Assembly (NCBI GenBank): GCA_905236505.1
Contig: CAJOPY010000163.1
Location: 1-35,418, forward strand
Direction of reading: 5' to 3'
Source: Candidatus Gastranaerophilales bacterium
Lineage (GTDB): Bacteria > Cyanobacteriota > Vampirovibrionia > Gastranaerophilales > Gastranaerophilaceae
DNA: 35,418 nucleotides
Below, piece by piece: positions 27,659 to 35,418 of the stretch. Both the position numbers and the translations under genes were made by a program. The notes beneath the pieces are model-generated. The model was not told the origin of the DNA. It did not search any database and saw nothing but the letters and a program-made list of their open reading frames with translations. Each line of letters begins with the position of its first letter. Within the stretch, counting starts at the first letter, position 1.

Positions 27659-28681
27659 TTATGAATTTTCAGCTAATTTTTCACGAACAAGTTTTTCCAC
27701 AGTATCCAACACATCAGGATTAGCTGCAAGATACTCTTTTGCTTTATCTCTTCCTTGTCCTAATTTTTCATCATTAAAGCTGAACCAAGAACCTGCTTTT
27801 TTTACAATATCCAAATCAACAGCTACATCTAAAATATTACCGATTTTGCATATACCTTTTCCGAAAATAATATCAAATTCTGCTGTTCTAAACGGCGGAG
27901 CTACTTTGTTTTTTAACACTCTTACGCGAACATGGTTTCCTACATCTTCGCCATCGCCCTTTAAACCTTCCACTCTCTTTATTTCCATACGAACAGACGC
28001 ATAGTATTTTAAAGCATTTCCACCGGTAGTTGTTTCGGGATTACCGTACATAACACCGATTTTTTGTCTTAATTGGTTTATAAAAATAACCGTTGTATTT
28101 GTTTTACCTATTATACCGGTTAATTTTCTTAATGCCTTTGACATTAAACGCGCTTGAAGCCCCATTTGCTGGTCTTCCATAGAACCTTCTATTTCAGCTT
28201 TCGGAACAAGTGCCGCTACAGAGTCCACAACAATTATATCAACCGCGCCGGAACGAACAAGTTCTTCGGTTATATCAAGAGCTTGTTCACCTGTGTCAGG
28301 TTGGGATATAAGAAGTTCATCAATATTAACTCCCAAATTTCTCGCATATTCAGGATCAAGCGCATGCTCTGCGTCAACGAATGCAGCAATTCCGCCTTTT
28401 TTTTGACATTCCGCAACAATATGCTGAGCAAGAGTTGTTTTTCCGGAAGATTCGGGCCCGTATACTTCTATAATACGACCTCTCGGAATTCCGCCAACAC
28501 CTAATGCAACGTCTAAAGCTAAAGCACCTGTAGGTATTGTTTCAACACTAACGGAAGGCTTGTCGCCAAGCTTCATTATTGCGCCTTTTCCAAAATCTTT
28601 TTCTATTTTATCAATAGCAAGCTTTAGTGCTTTTTGTCTTTCATCAGATACAGAAACCTTTTCTTCTTCTTTTACCGCCAT
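27659..28681 (-). CDS. recA: Recombinase RecA
   Basis: [13 protein letters not shown] Walker [32 protein letters not shown]; start set at MAVKEEEK. Confidence 0.98.
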   Translation of the reverse strand: MAVKEEEKVSVSDERQKALKLAIDKIEKDFGKGAIMKLGDKPSVSVETIPTGALALDVALGVGGIPRGRIIEVYGPESSGKTTLAQHIVAECQKKGGIAAFVDAEHALDPEYARNLGVNIDELLISQPDTGEQALDITEELVRSGAVDIIVVDSVAALVPKAEIEGSMEDQQMGLQARLMSKALRKLTGIIGKTNTTVIFINQLRQKIGVMYGNPETTTGGNALKYYASVRMEIKRVEGLKGDGEDVGNHVRVRVLKNKVAPPFRTAEFDIIFGKGICKIGNILDVAVDLDIVKKAGSWFSFNDEKLGQGRDKAKEYLAANPDVLDTVEKLVREKLAENS

Positions 28682-28746
28682 ATATTCCCCCAATTAAAAG
28701 TGACCGAATAACTCCGAATAGTTATAGCACTTCTGCTTACTATTCT

Positions 28747-29259
28747 CTATAATAATATGTTATTTTCTTCTTCTTTTTTTACATAAAACCCTGCAAACAA
28801 AGGTTTAAAACTGTTAAGAACATTTTTCAGCTTAAAGTTTTCTTTATTAAGCTCATTAACCTTGTTTTTAAGGTTTTCGTTTTCTGTTTTGCAACGGACA
28901 AGTTCCAGCACAACATCGTCCATTCCTTCTAACTTTTCATCTATAATTTTTGTCATAGATGTAGTTATATTACTTTCCATTTTGTTTAATGTATCCAATA
29001 AGCCGTTAACAACAGCTTGTGAAGCGGGTTTTGTCATCACGGGTAAATTCTCTTTCTTTTTCATATGTCCGGATATTAATGAGGTTTTTGCATTCCTTAA
29101 CTTCTTTACTTCGTCTATAGAAAAATATATTTGACCAAATTTATTTTTCTTTGGCATAACAGAAGTCTTTTTACATAATTCAACTATCTCTTTATTATCA
29201 ACGTTTAGTAGTTTTCTAACGTCATTCGGTAAAAGTACCTTATCAGAATTAGCATTCAT
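28747..29259 (-). CDS. Putative MerR-like HTH protein with C-terminal coiled coil
   Basis: N-terminal LPNDVRKLLNVDNKEIVELCKKTSVMPKKNKFGQIYFSIDEVKKLR resembles MerR-type wHTH; CKTENENLKNKVNELNKENFKLKNVL coiled coil. Confidence 0.6.
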   Translation of the reverse strand: MNANSDKVLLPNDVRKLLNVDNKEIVELCKKTSVMPKKNKFGQIYFSIDEVKKLRNAKTSLISGHMKKKENLPVMTKPASQAVVNGLLDTLNKMESNITTSMTKIIDEKLEGMDDVVLELVRCKTENENLKNKVNELNKENFKLKNVLNSFKPLFAGFYVKKEEENNILL

Positions 29260-29361
29260 GCTCTAAATTCCCCTCTTTATATCTCCGTCTAACATTGTAT
29301 AAAACAAAAATAAATTTTTCCACTATTTGTAACAAATGTTTAAGAAAATAAAAACCAAAAC

Positions 29362-29398
29362 GAGTTTGCAGGGAAATTGCGAGTTTTTCCGCAAACTC
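29362..29398 (-). terminator. Rho-independent terminator of the sigma/anti-sigma operon
   Basis: gagtttgc / gcaaactc 8-bp stem; minus strand continues CGTTTTGGTTTTTATTTTC; stem overlaps the anti-sigma stop codon. Confidence 0.65.
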
Positions 29399-29939
29399 AT
29401 AGCGATAAAATATATATAATTACGGCACTTAAAACCAAAACTGTCATAACAAAGGCAAATGCAACTCTTATAAGAGGATTAAAGCTCAGAGAATTTTGTT
29501 CCTCCGGAGTAAGTTTTTTTAAAATATTTTTTGAAAAATCCGGCTTTGTTTCTGATTTTGTTTTGCGGAACGAATCCGACATTAATTTTCTTATATAATA
29601 TGAATCTTCCAATTCTTTCCTTGCTTTTTTGTTATTAATTGTGAATTTTTTCATTTTTATATTCTCCTCTTGAGGCAATTCATTATCTATGTACGCGGAA
29701 AGATTATTTTTAAAAAATTGATATTGACCGCTCGGATGCAATTTAGCCGAATATACTTCTTCCTCTTCTTGCAATGATTTATTCAAATCAGCAAAAACCG
29801 AATTAATAATATTATATTTTGCCCTGCAAACGGGACATTTATCCATATGTTCTTCTACCTTTTCTTTTAAAGTAGATGACAAATCTCTTTCTATATAAAA
29901 TGATATTAAAACGTCCATTTGTGCACATGTTATTTCCAT
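29397..29939 (-). CDS. Membrane anti-sigma factor with zinc-finger (zf-HC2-like) N-terminus
   Basis: EEHMDKCPVCRAKYN HC2 motif, C-terminal TM (VAFAFVMTVLVLSAVIIYILSL), TAATG overlap with sigma gene. Confidence 0.85.
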   Translation of the reverse strand: MEITCAQMDVLISFYIERDLSSTLKEKVEEHMDKCPVCRAKYNIINSVFADLNKSLQEEEEVYSAKLHPSGQYQFFKNNLSAYIDNELPQEENIKMKKFTINNKKARKELEDSYYIRKLMSDSFRKTKSETKPDFSKNILKKLTPEEQNSLSFNPLIRVAFAFVMTVLVLSAVIIYILSL

Positions 29940-30508
29940 TATATAAACTCCTTTAACTGTTCTTGTAACTTTATTCTTGCCCTTGATATTCTTGATTTCA
30001 CCGTACCTATGGTCGTATTTGTAATCTTTGAAATATCTTCATAACTCAATCCTTCATACTCTCTTAAAACAATTACTATCCTCATATTTTCCGGAAGATT
30101 AAAAAGTGCCGCTTTAATAACCTTATCCATCTCAGAAAACAAACATTTTTCACCGGGTTCGCACCCTATTTTGTCCTTTATAGCCAAAAGTTTGTCCTCG
30201 TTATTTTCAACATTTTTATCGGATAAATGCTTTTTTAAATAATCATAGTATGTGTTTGTTATAATATGATTTAACCAAGACCTAAAACAATGTACATCTT
30301 TTAAATTTTTAATATATTTTGCCATTTTCAACAAAGCTTCTTGGGTCAAATCCGCAATATCCTGCCTTTTATCGGTTAAATAACTGAACATTCCGAAAAC
30401 GTCTTGCTGAATACGGCGAATTAATTCTTCTAAAGCTTTCAAATCACCATTTTGAGAAAGTTTTATGATATTTTCTATATCTTCTTTTTTGTATGTAATA
30501 TTTTGCAT
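29939..30508 (-). CDS. ECF-type RNA polymerase sigma factor
   Basis: DIADLTQEALLKMAKYIKNLKD...FRSWLNHIITNTYYDYLKK (region 2) and REYEGLSYEDISKITNTTIGTVKSRISRARIKLQ (region 4). Confidence 0.93.
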   Translation of the reverse strand: MQNITYKKEDIENIIKLSQNGDLKALEELIRRIQQDVFGMFSYLTDKRQDIADLTQEALLKMAKYIKNLKDVHCFRSWLNHIITNTYYDYLKKHLSDKNVENNEDKLLAIKDKIGCEPGEKCLFSEMDKVIKAALFNLPENMRIVIVLREYEGLSYEDISKITNTTIGTVKSRISRARIKLQEQLKEFI

Positions 30509-30683
30509 AATAATTCACTGTAAAGTCATGATATAAGATGATTGTGCAAAATAAATTCCCTAATGGTGTACTAAGTTATTTTTATTGAATAATTAATTGA
30601 GGTAAATCTGTTTTTGATAACACAGCAAAAACTATTAGAATTTGATTACCGGAAAAACGGAGTTTTTTTAAAAATATTTAACC

Positions 30684-31760
30684 TTAAACTTCCGTAATAA
30701 TACCGCCCCCTAAGACCAAATCTCCGTCATATAAAACAACTGACTGCCCTTTAGCTATTGATTTTTGCATATCAGCAAAAGTAACAATAATATCATCATT
30801 GTCTATTTTCACGCTAACTTCTGTCGGCTGCTGTGTAGAACGAATTTTTGCCTGTGCCTTAAATTCATTATTTTTAGGAGAAATTATCCAATTTAAATCA
30901 GATGCCCTAAGTGTATCTTTCATTGTTTTATCTTTGGGTCCTATTACAACTTCGTTTGTATCTTTTCTCAACTCTATTACGTATAAAGGCTCTGTAGATG
31001 ATATACCAACACCTTTTCTTTGTCCTATTGTATAATTCCAAATACCCTTATGCTGTCCCAGTACTTTTCCTTCAGTATCTATAATATTTCCTTCTTTTTC
31101 TTTGACGTCCAAAAGTTCATTATAATCACCGTAATAAAAGTCTTGGCTATCAGGTTTTTCCGCAACCGTAAGTCCGTTTTGTTTTGCAATTTCGCGGATT
31201 TCTTCTTTTGTTTTATCACCCAAAGGAAGATAAATATTGGCTAATTGTTCTTGTTTTAGACGATAAAGAAAGTATGATTGGTCTTTTTTCGGATTTATTC
31301 CACGCTTCAGAATATACTTTCCTTCTTTTTCTTCTATTCGTGCATAGTGCCCTGTTGCAAATTTGTCGTAAATTATTCCGTTTGCTTTTGCAAGACGCGG
31401 TAAAACATCAAATTTTATAAGAGAATTACACCAAATGCAAGGATTTGGCGTATGTCCGCTTAAGTACTCTTTTTTAAAATTATCTAACACTATTTCTTCA
31501 TACTGTTTTGCGCAATCAAAAACATAAAACGGAATTCCTATTTCTTCAGCAATTTTTCTGGCACTTTCTATATCTTCTTTTTCGTCCGGCCCGAAACAAG
31601 CACCGTGTCTTTTAGGAAGCTTATCTTGAAGTTGATTTTTTATTCCTCTTTCTCCCCATATTGCCATTGTTGCACCAATGACTTCGTGACCTTGCTGTTT
31701 CAACAAAAGTGCAGTTACAGATGAATCTACACCGCCTGACATACCTACCAATATTTTCAT
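30684..31760 (-). CDS. mnmA: tRNA-specific 2-thiouridylase MnmA
   Basis: MKILVGMSGGVDSSVTALLLKQQGHEVIG, TPNPCIWCNSLIKF, ATGHYARI, KDQSYFLYRL, YTIGQRKGVG. Confidence 0.97.
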   Translation of the reverse strand: MKILVGMSGGVDSSVTALLLKQQGHEVIGATMAIWGERGIKNQLQDKLPKRHGACFGPDEKEDIESARKIAEEIGIPFYVFDCAKQYEEIVLDNFKKEYLSGHTPNPCIWCNSLIKFDVLPRLAKANGIIYDKFATGHYARIEEKEGKYILKRGINPKKDQSYFLYRLKQEQLANIYLPLGDKTKEEIREIAKQNGLTVAEKPDSQDFYYGDYNELLDVKEKEGNIIDTEGKVLGQHKGIWNYTIGQRKGVGISSTEPLYVIELRKDTNEVVIGPKDKTMKDTLRASDLNWIISPKNNEFKAQAKIRSTQQPTEVSVKIDNDDIIVTFADMQKSIAKGQSVVLYDGDLVLGGGIITEV

Positions 31761-31850
31761 TTTTACTCCGTTATTATATTTGACGCTATTTTATTTTCCG
31801 ATTTTTATTTTATCATATAAATTTTTTAAGTGTTTCCACTTGTTACAGAA

Positions 31851-31888
31851 TAAAAAAAAAGACCTTGTAAAAATACAACAAGGCCTGT
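31851..31888 (-). terminator. Rho-independent terminator downstream of the flg/TPR/YkgJ operon
   Basis: Minus strand GGCCTTGT-TGTATTTTT-ACAAGGTC followed by TTTTTTTTT. Confidence 0.8.
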
Positions 31889-32017
31889 CCGTTTAAATAA
31901 GAAGAGAGAGCTTTATATATCATGTTTAAAACGAAAAAATTAAAAATTTTGCTACATGAATATTCAAATATTTACAAAACTTTACATTATAATTGTGAAA
32001 AAGTTGTGAAAAAGTTT

Positions 32018-32428
32018 TTATTTTTTTTGTTTTTTAACCTTGTCAAAAACCTCTTCAAAACTGCGTATAGGGACAAGTTTGTATCCGCAATTTTCGGCTA
32101 AAGTTCCTCCCATCGCAAACAGTTCTTCCTGAGGATATCTTCTGCATATTCCGGGCCGTTTTTTGTGAATTTTGCATTTTTTTGTTTCTTTATCCAAATT
32201 TTCACATTCAAACACAAGTCCTGTTTCATCTTTGTCTACTATTTTTAAATAATTATAAAACTCGTGCATTTTTTTTAGTTCTAAAAACTCTTCTTCTGTT
32301 TTTATTACTTCTTTATGTTTTACATAGATTTTCTGACAGCACCTGCCGCAAGCATTACAAGAACCAACTCTATAATACTTACGTCTTAATATGTATAAAT
32401 AAAATATTTTTTTTAAATATTTAAACAT
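32018..32428 (-). CDS. YkgJ-type cysteine-cluster protein (putative zinc/iron-chelating)
   Basis: SCNACGRCCQKIYV...CENLDKETKKCKIHKKRPGICRRYP; start assigned at internal ATG overlapping the upstream TPR gene stop. Confidence 0.85.
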   Translation of the reverse strand: MFKYLKKIFYLYILRRKYYRVGSCNACGRCCQKIYVKHKEVIKTEEEFLELKKMHEFYNYLKIVDKDETGLVFECENLDKETKKCKIHKKRPGICRRYPQEELFAMGGTLAENCGYKLVPIRSFEEVFDKVKKQKK

Positions 32429-33602
32429 TTGAAACTCTTGATTTTGCCAGACGGTATTCTTGAGAATCGGGCTCCGAAAATAACATAACTTTGGTGAAAT
32501 ATTTGTTTGCGGTTTTATAATTTCCTTCAATATAATATTTGCTTCCGGTATCTAAACTGGATTGAACGAGCATTTTTTCAGGATTTATAAAGCGTTTGAG
32601 TTTTCTGACTTTAGATTCAAGCTCATCTGTCATTTCATTTTTAAGTGTTAAACAATTTTCATATTCCATAAGTGCGAAATGGAAATTATTTTCTTCAAAA
32701 TATTTATCGCCCCACTCTTTGTGACCTATATAACTGTAATCATCAAAAGATGCATCTAATTCTTTTATTACTTTCATTGTTTTAAGATATTCTTCCTGAT
32801 TATGAATTACAAGCGGTAAAAGCCTTCTCATAGTGCAGTATGCAGATGTGTAATCACCTACGTTAATAAAAGCTGAAGCAAGTGAATGTAAAACGTCAAG
32901 AGATTTTTCATTCATGCATAAAGCTTGTTTTAAGTATATCATTGCACGCATATTATCATTTTCGGCAAGATATGTTGTTCCGAGCAAATAATTTATTTCA
33001 TAACTTGTGGGCAAATTTTTGTACGCAAACGTTAAAAATTCTATTGCGCCTCTATTATCTTTTCTTGAAATAGAAAGTTTTGCTTTTTGTAAAAATTCGC
33101 TTCCGATTTTTGAATATTCACTCAAACTTTGTTTTATAACTTTATAAGAATCACTTCTGTTTTGAGCATATTTTAAATATTTTTCATAGTAAAAAACCGA
33201 TTGAAACTTCATTCCGCAAGAAAAATATGAAGTTGCCAAATTAAGACAAATGTTTTCGTCTTCAGGTTTGTATGCAAAAGCACAAGCCCAGTAATATATG
33301 GCTTTTTTTAAATCTTCATTTTTATAGGCAATATTTCCCAAATATATATATGAAGAATTTTCTTCGCTTTCCAATTTAACGGATTTTTGAAAATAATCCT
33401 GCGCATTTTTTATATCACCCATTTTGTAATAACATTTTCCGATACGATGATAAAGTTTATATGATATGTCCGAATTTAAAAGGGATAAATACAGATTTAG
33501 CGCAGCTTGATAATTGCCGGTCATATAGTGATTTTTTGCGGCTTCCAGCTTTTTTTCTTCCATATTGGAATTGTCAACTATGTAATAATCCGACGATACC
33601 AT
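32421..33602 (-). CDS. TPR-repeat protein
   Basis: Repeated TPR signatures (YKLYHRIGKCYYKMGDIKNAQDYFQKSVKL, SSYIYLGNIAYKNEDLKKAIYYWACAFAYKP, YEINYLLGTTYLAENDNMRAMIYLKQAL). Confidence 0.9.
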   Translation of the reverse strand: MVSSDYYIVDNSNMEEKKLEAAKNHYMTGNYQAALNLYLSLLNSDISYKLYHRIGKCYYKMGDIKNAQDYFQKSVKLESEENSSYIYLGNIAYKNEDLKKAIYYWACAFAYKPEDENICLNLATSYFSCGMKFQSVFYYEKYLKYAQNRSDSYKVIKQSLSEYSKIGSEFLQKAKLSISRKDNRGAIEFLTFAYKNLPTSYEINYLLGTTYLAENDNMRAMIYLKQALCMNEKSLDVLHSLASAFINVGDYTSAYCTMRRLLPLVIHNQEEYLKTMKVIKELDASFDDYSYIGHKEWGDKYFEENNFHFALMEYENCLTLKNEMTDELESKVRKLKRFINPEKMLVQSSLDTGSKYYIEGNYKTANKYFTKVMLFSEPDSQEYRLAKSRVSNV

Positions 33603-33620
33603 AGTTGCATTTTATCATAT

Positions 33621-33965
33621 TTATGAATTTAAATCACTCCACAATTTAGAATTTGTTACAAGTTCCGATATTACATCATCGCTGTACGGATCTTTTACAC
33701 CGCTATTAAACAATTCTTGTATTTGTTCCAAATAAGAAATATCATCTTTATTTTCTGTTACAATTTTTGTAAATTTCTTAATATCTAAATCACGTTGAAA
33801 AAGTTTCATTGCGTCAGACGATATCTCTGTCTTGTCAACAAAAGGATTAGATGCTGCATTATTTTTATTAAATGCGGAACGAATCGCCGCAAGATTTATT
33901 ATATTATTTGCATTTGTCAGTTGAGTATAATTATTATCGTTTATGTTATTAAACATTAGCCCCAA
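33621..33965 (-). CDS. Hypothetical protein, possible divergent FlgM-like anti-sigma factor
   Basis: DKTEISSDAMKLFQ...DISYLEQIQELFNSGVKDPYSDDVISELV resembles the FlgM core; downstream of flgI-flgJ-flgA. Confidence 0.5.
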   Translation of the reverse strand: MGLMFNNINDNNYTQLTNANNIINLAAIRSAFNKNNAASNPFVDKTEISSDAMKLFQRDLDIKKFTKIVTENKDDISYLEQIQELFNSGVKDPYSDDVISELVTNSKLWSDLNS

Positions 33966-34072
33966 TCTCCCCTATTATTTTCTTACATTATCATACATTT
34001 TACTCATTTTGTTATCATCTGTTTGATTGATTTTGGGAAAAAAGTTTCTAAAATTCTATCATTAATATTTAA

Positions 34073-34828
34073 TTATATATTCACCAAAACTCTGTTTTCT
34101 CCGATTATTTTGCCGTGATAAACTTTTTTGTAATTTTTGTTTTCAACGTTTATATAATCACCAATCATTCCTTCGCCCATAGCTGTTCCGTCTATGGATA
34201 TCATAACGGCTCCTCCTGATACAAAAAATACCCTCACATCAGCATTTCTTGAAATATCCGGACGCATTTTAACAAATCTTTTATCTATAATCTCTCCTTT
34301 TTGAAAGATTTTTCTTGTTGTTATTTCTTTATTTAACATTACATCCGTAAGAACATAATCAGCTCTCATTGAAACATCAACTTTTTTAACTTCCGTACAT
34401 TCTTTTGTTAAAACTTGTTCTCTGTCTATTTGGTCGCTTGCAACTAAAACATCACGATAAACATGTGTTTGAGCAGGAAGATTCAAAGTTTTTTTGTATA
34501 TTCCGTCAACATATATATCAACTCTTTTTACATCTCTTGGTAAAATTTTATCTCCGCCGCCGGATATTTTATAAGTTATTTTACCATCCGGAAGTTGTAT
34601 TTCAGAAAATTGTGTCGCAATAATTTTTACTTGAATATCCCCTTCGGTTGTTTTTTTGTAATGGTTTTCAAAGAGTACGGAAATATCATTTTTTATTTGA
34701 TTAGCCGTAAGTGTTTGAGCTTGAACAGGCGAAACGATAAAAAATATCGCAAATAAAATAATATATAAGCCAAAATTAAATTTATTACTCATTTTTTTTA
34801 ACGATACTTTATTCATATTTACTATCAC
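34073..34828 (-). CDS. flgA: Flagellar basal body P-ring formation protein FlgA
   Basis: Signal peptide; KTLNLPAQTHVYRDVLVASDQIDREQVLTKECTEV...GEIIDKRFVKMRPDISRNADVRVFFVSGGAVMISIDGTAMGEGMIGDYINVENKNYKKVYHGKIIGENRVLVNI (SAF/FlgA C-terminal). Confidence 0.9.
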   Translation of the reverse strand: MIVNMNKVSLKKMSNKFNFGLYIILFAIFFIVSPVQAQTLTANQIKNDISVLFENHYKKTTEGDIQVKIIATQFSEIQLPDGKITYKISGGGDKILPRDVKRVDIYVDGIYKKTLNLPAQTHVYRDVLVASDQIDREQVLTKECTEVKKVDVSMRADYVLTDVMLNKEITTRKIFQKGEIIDKRFVKMRPDISRNADVRVFFVSGGAVMISIDGTAMGEGMIGDYINVENKNYKKVYHGKIIGENRVLVNI

Positions 34829-35196
34829 TTCACCAAATGTTCCATTTGCTTGTAAATCTGATCGGCAAATCCGAATGAAGTTCTCGGATTACTTGCCATA
34901 TCATGTCCCATTTGCTGGAAAACTATTGATTTAAAAGCATCTTCATATTTATTATCATTTCCGAAAAGACCGTTTTCCTCTTTATCAACAGTTTTATCCA
35001 TTTCTTGAAGCATTTTTGTTATAAATATTGCTTCAAATTCTTGCGCAGCCTTTTTTAACTGTGTTTTCTCATCTCCGGATTCTTTTATTCTGTTGTATAA
35101 GACTTGATCTGAATTAACTGTTTGGGCGTGATTAATCCCATGTTTTATCAAGTCTAACGTAGGTGTTGTTATGTCTGATACTTGTGAAATTGCCAT
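34825..35196 (-). CDS. flgJ: Flagellar rod-binding protein FlgJ (N-terminal domain only)
   Basis: LKKAAQEFEAIFITKMLQEMDKTV...YEDAFKSIVFQQMGHDMASNPRTSFGFADQIYKQM; overlaps flgA by 4 bp. Confidence 0.88.
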   Translation of the reverse strand: MAISQVSDITTPTLDLIKHGINHAQTVNSDQVLYNRIKESGDEKTQLKKAAQEFEAIFITKMLQEMDKTVDKEENGLFGNDNKYEDAFKSIVFQQMGHDMASNPRTSFGFADQIYKQMEHLVK

Positions 35197-35216
35197 TTTT
35201 TATTTTCCGTTTTTTA

Positions 35217-35418
35217 TTAAATTATTACTAAATCTGCTTGTAAACTGCCCGATTTTTTGAGTGCCTGTAATATTGAAATCAAATCAACCGGAGCTACACC
35301 GATGGAATTTAATGCTCTTACCAAATCATTTAAATTGCTGTTAGCTCCCATTTCTATCAATCTTCCCGGCTCTTTATTTATCTCTATATCTGAATTTTCA
35401 AATCCGACAGTCGCACCG
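35217..35418 (-). CDS. flgI: Flagellar P-ring protein FlgI, C-terminal part (truncated by window)
   Basis: Minus-strand translation GATVGFENSDIEINKEPGRLIEMGANSNLNDLVRALNSIGVAPVDLISILQALKKSGSLQADLVII*. Confidence 0.92.
   Translation of the reverse strand, partial: GATVGFENSDIEINKEPGRLIEMGANSNLNDLVRALNSIGVAPVDLISILQALKKSGSLQADLVII

Noticed and set aside
28154-28504. 116-aa + ORF within recA
   Set aside because: Antisense to recA
1-35418. CRISPR array, transposase/integrase, phage genes, tRNA or rRNA genes
   Set aside because: No regularly spaced repeats, no mobile-element protein motifs and no cloverleaf/rRNA sequences recognised on either strand by eye

Overview
AT-rich, gene-dense window from a diderm bacterium. 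Gene content suggests a Gastranaerophilales/Vampirovibrionia (Melainabacteria)-like genome; this is inference, not tested. Housekeeping genes: frr(3' end)-cdsA-rnc, dnaN, leuD, plsX-rpmF-DUF177 (yceD), recA, mnmA, an ECF sigma/anti-sigma pair, a PFL/DUF711 protein, a PreA-like Fe-S dihydroorotate/dihydropyrimidine dehydrogenase next to a membrane-anchored flavodoxin, and a flagellar block (flgI 3' end, flgJ, flgA, a possible FlgM-like protein). The most interesting region is ~12.2-22.3 kb: a divergent chaperone-usher-type surface fibre locus. It has an usher-like barrel with plug pattern, a PapD-like chaperone, an extra secreted beta-rich protein and three paralogous pilin-like subunits, arranged back-to-back with an Omp85/BamA homologue and a Skp/OmpH chaperone around one bidirectional control region. 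Other items: lineage-specific hypothetical proteins (one with an intact PHP active site, one secreted with a Cys-cluster tail), an L32 with a long charged tail, a long inverted repeat between rpmF and plsX, and several hairpin terminators. No tRNA, rRNA, CRISPR or transposase was recognised. All homology calls are by eye from sequence motifs; no database search was run.
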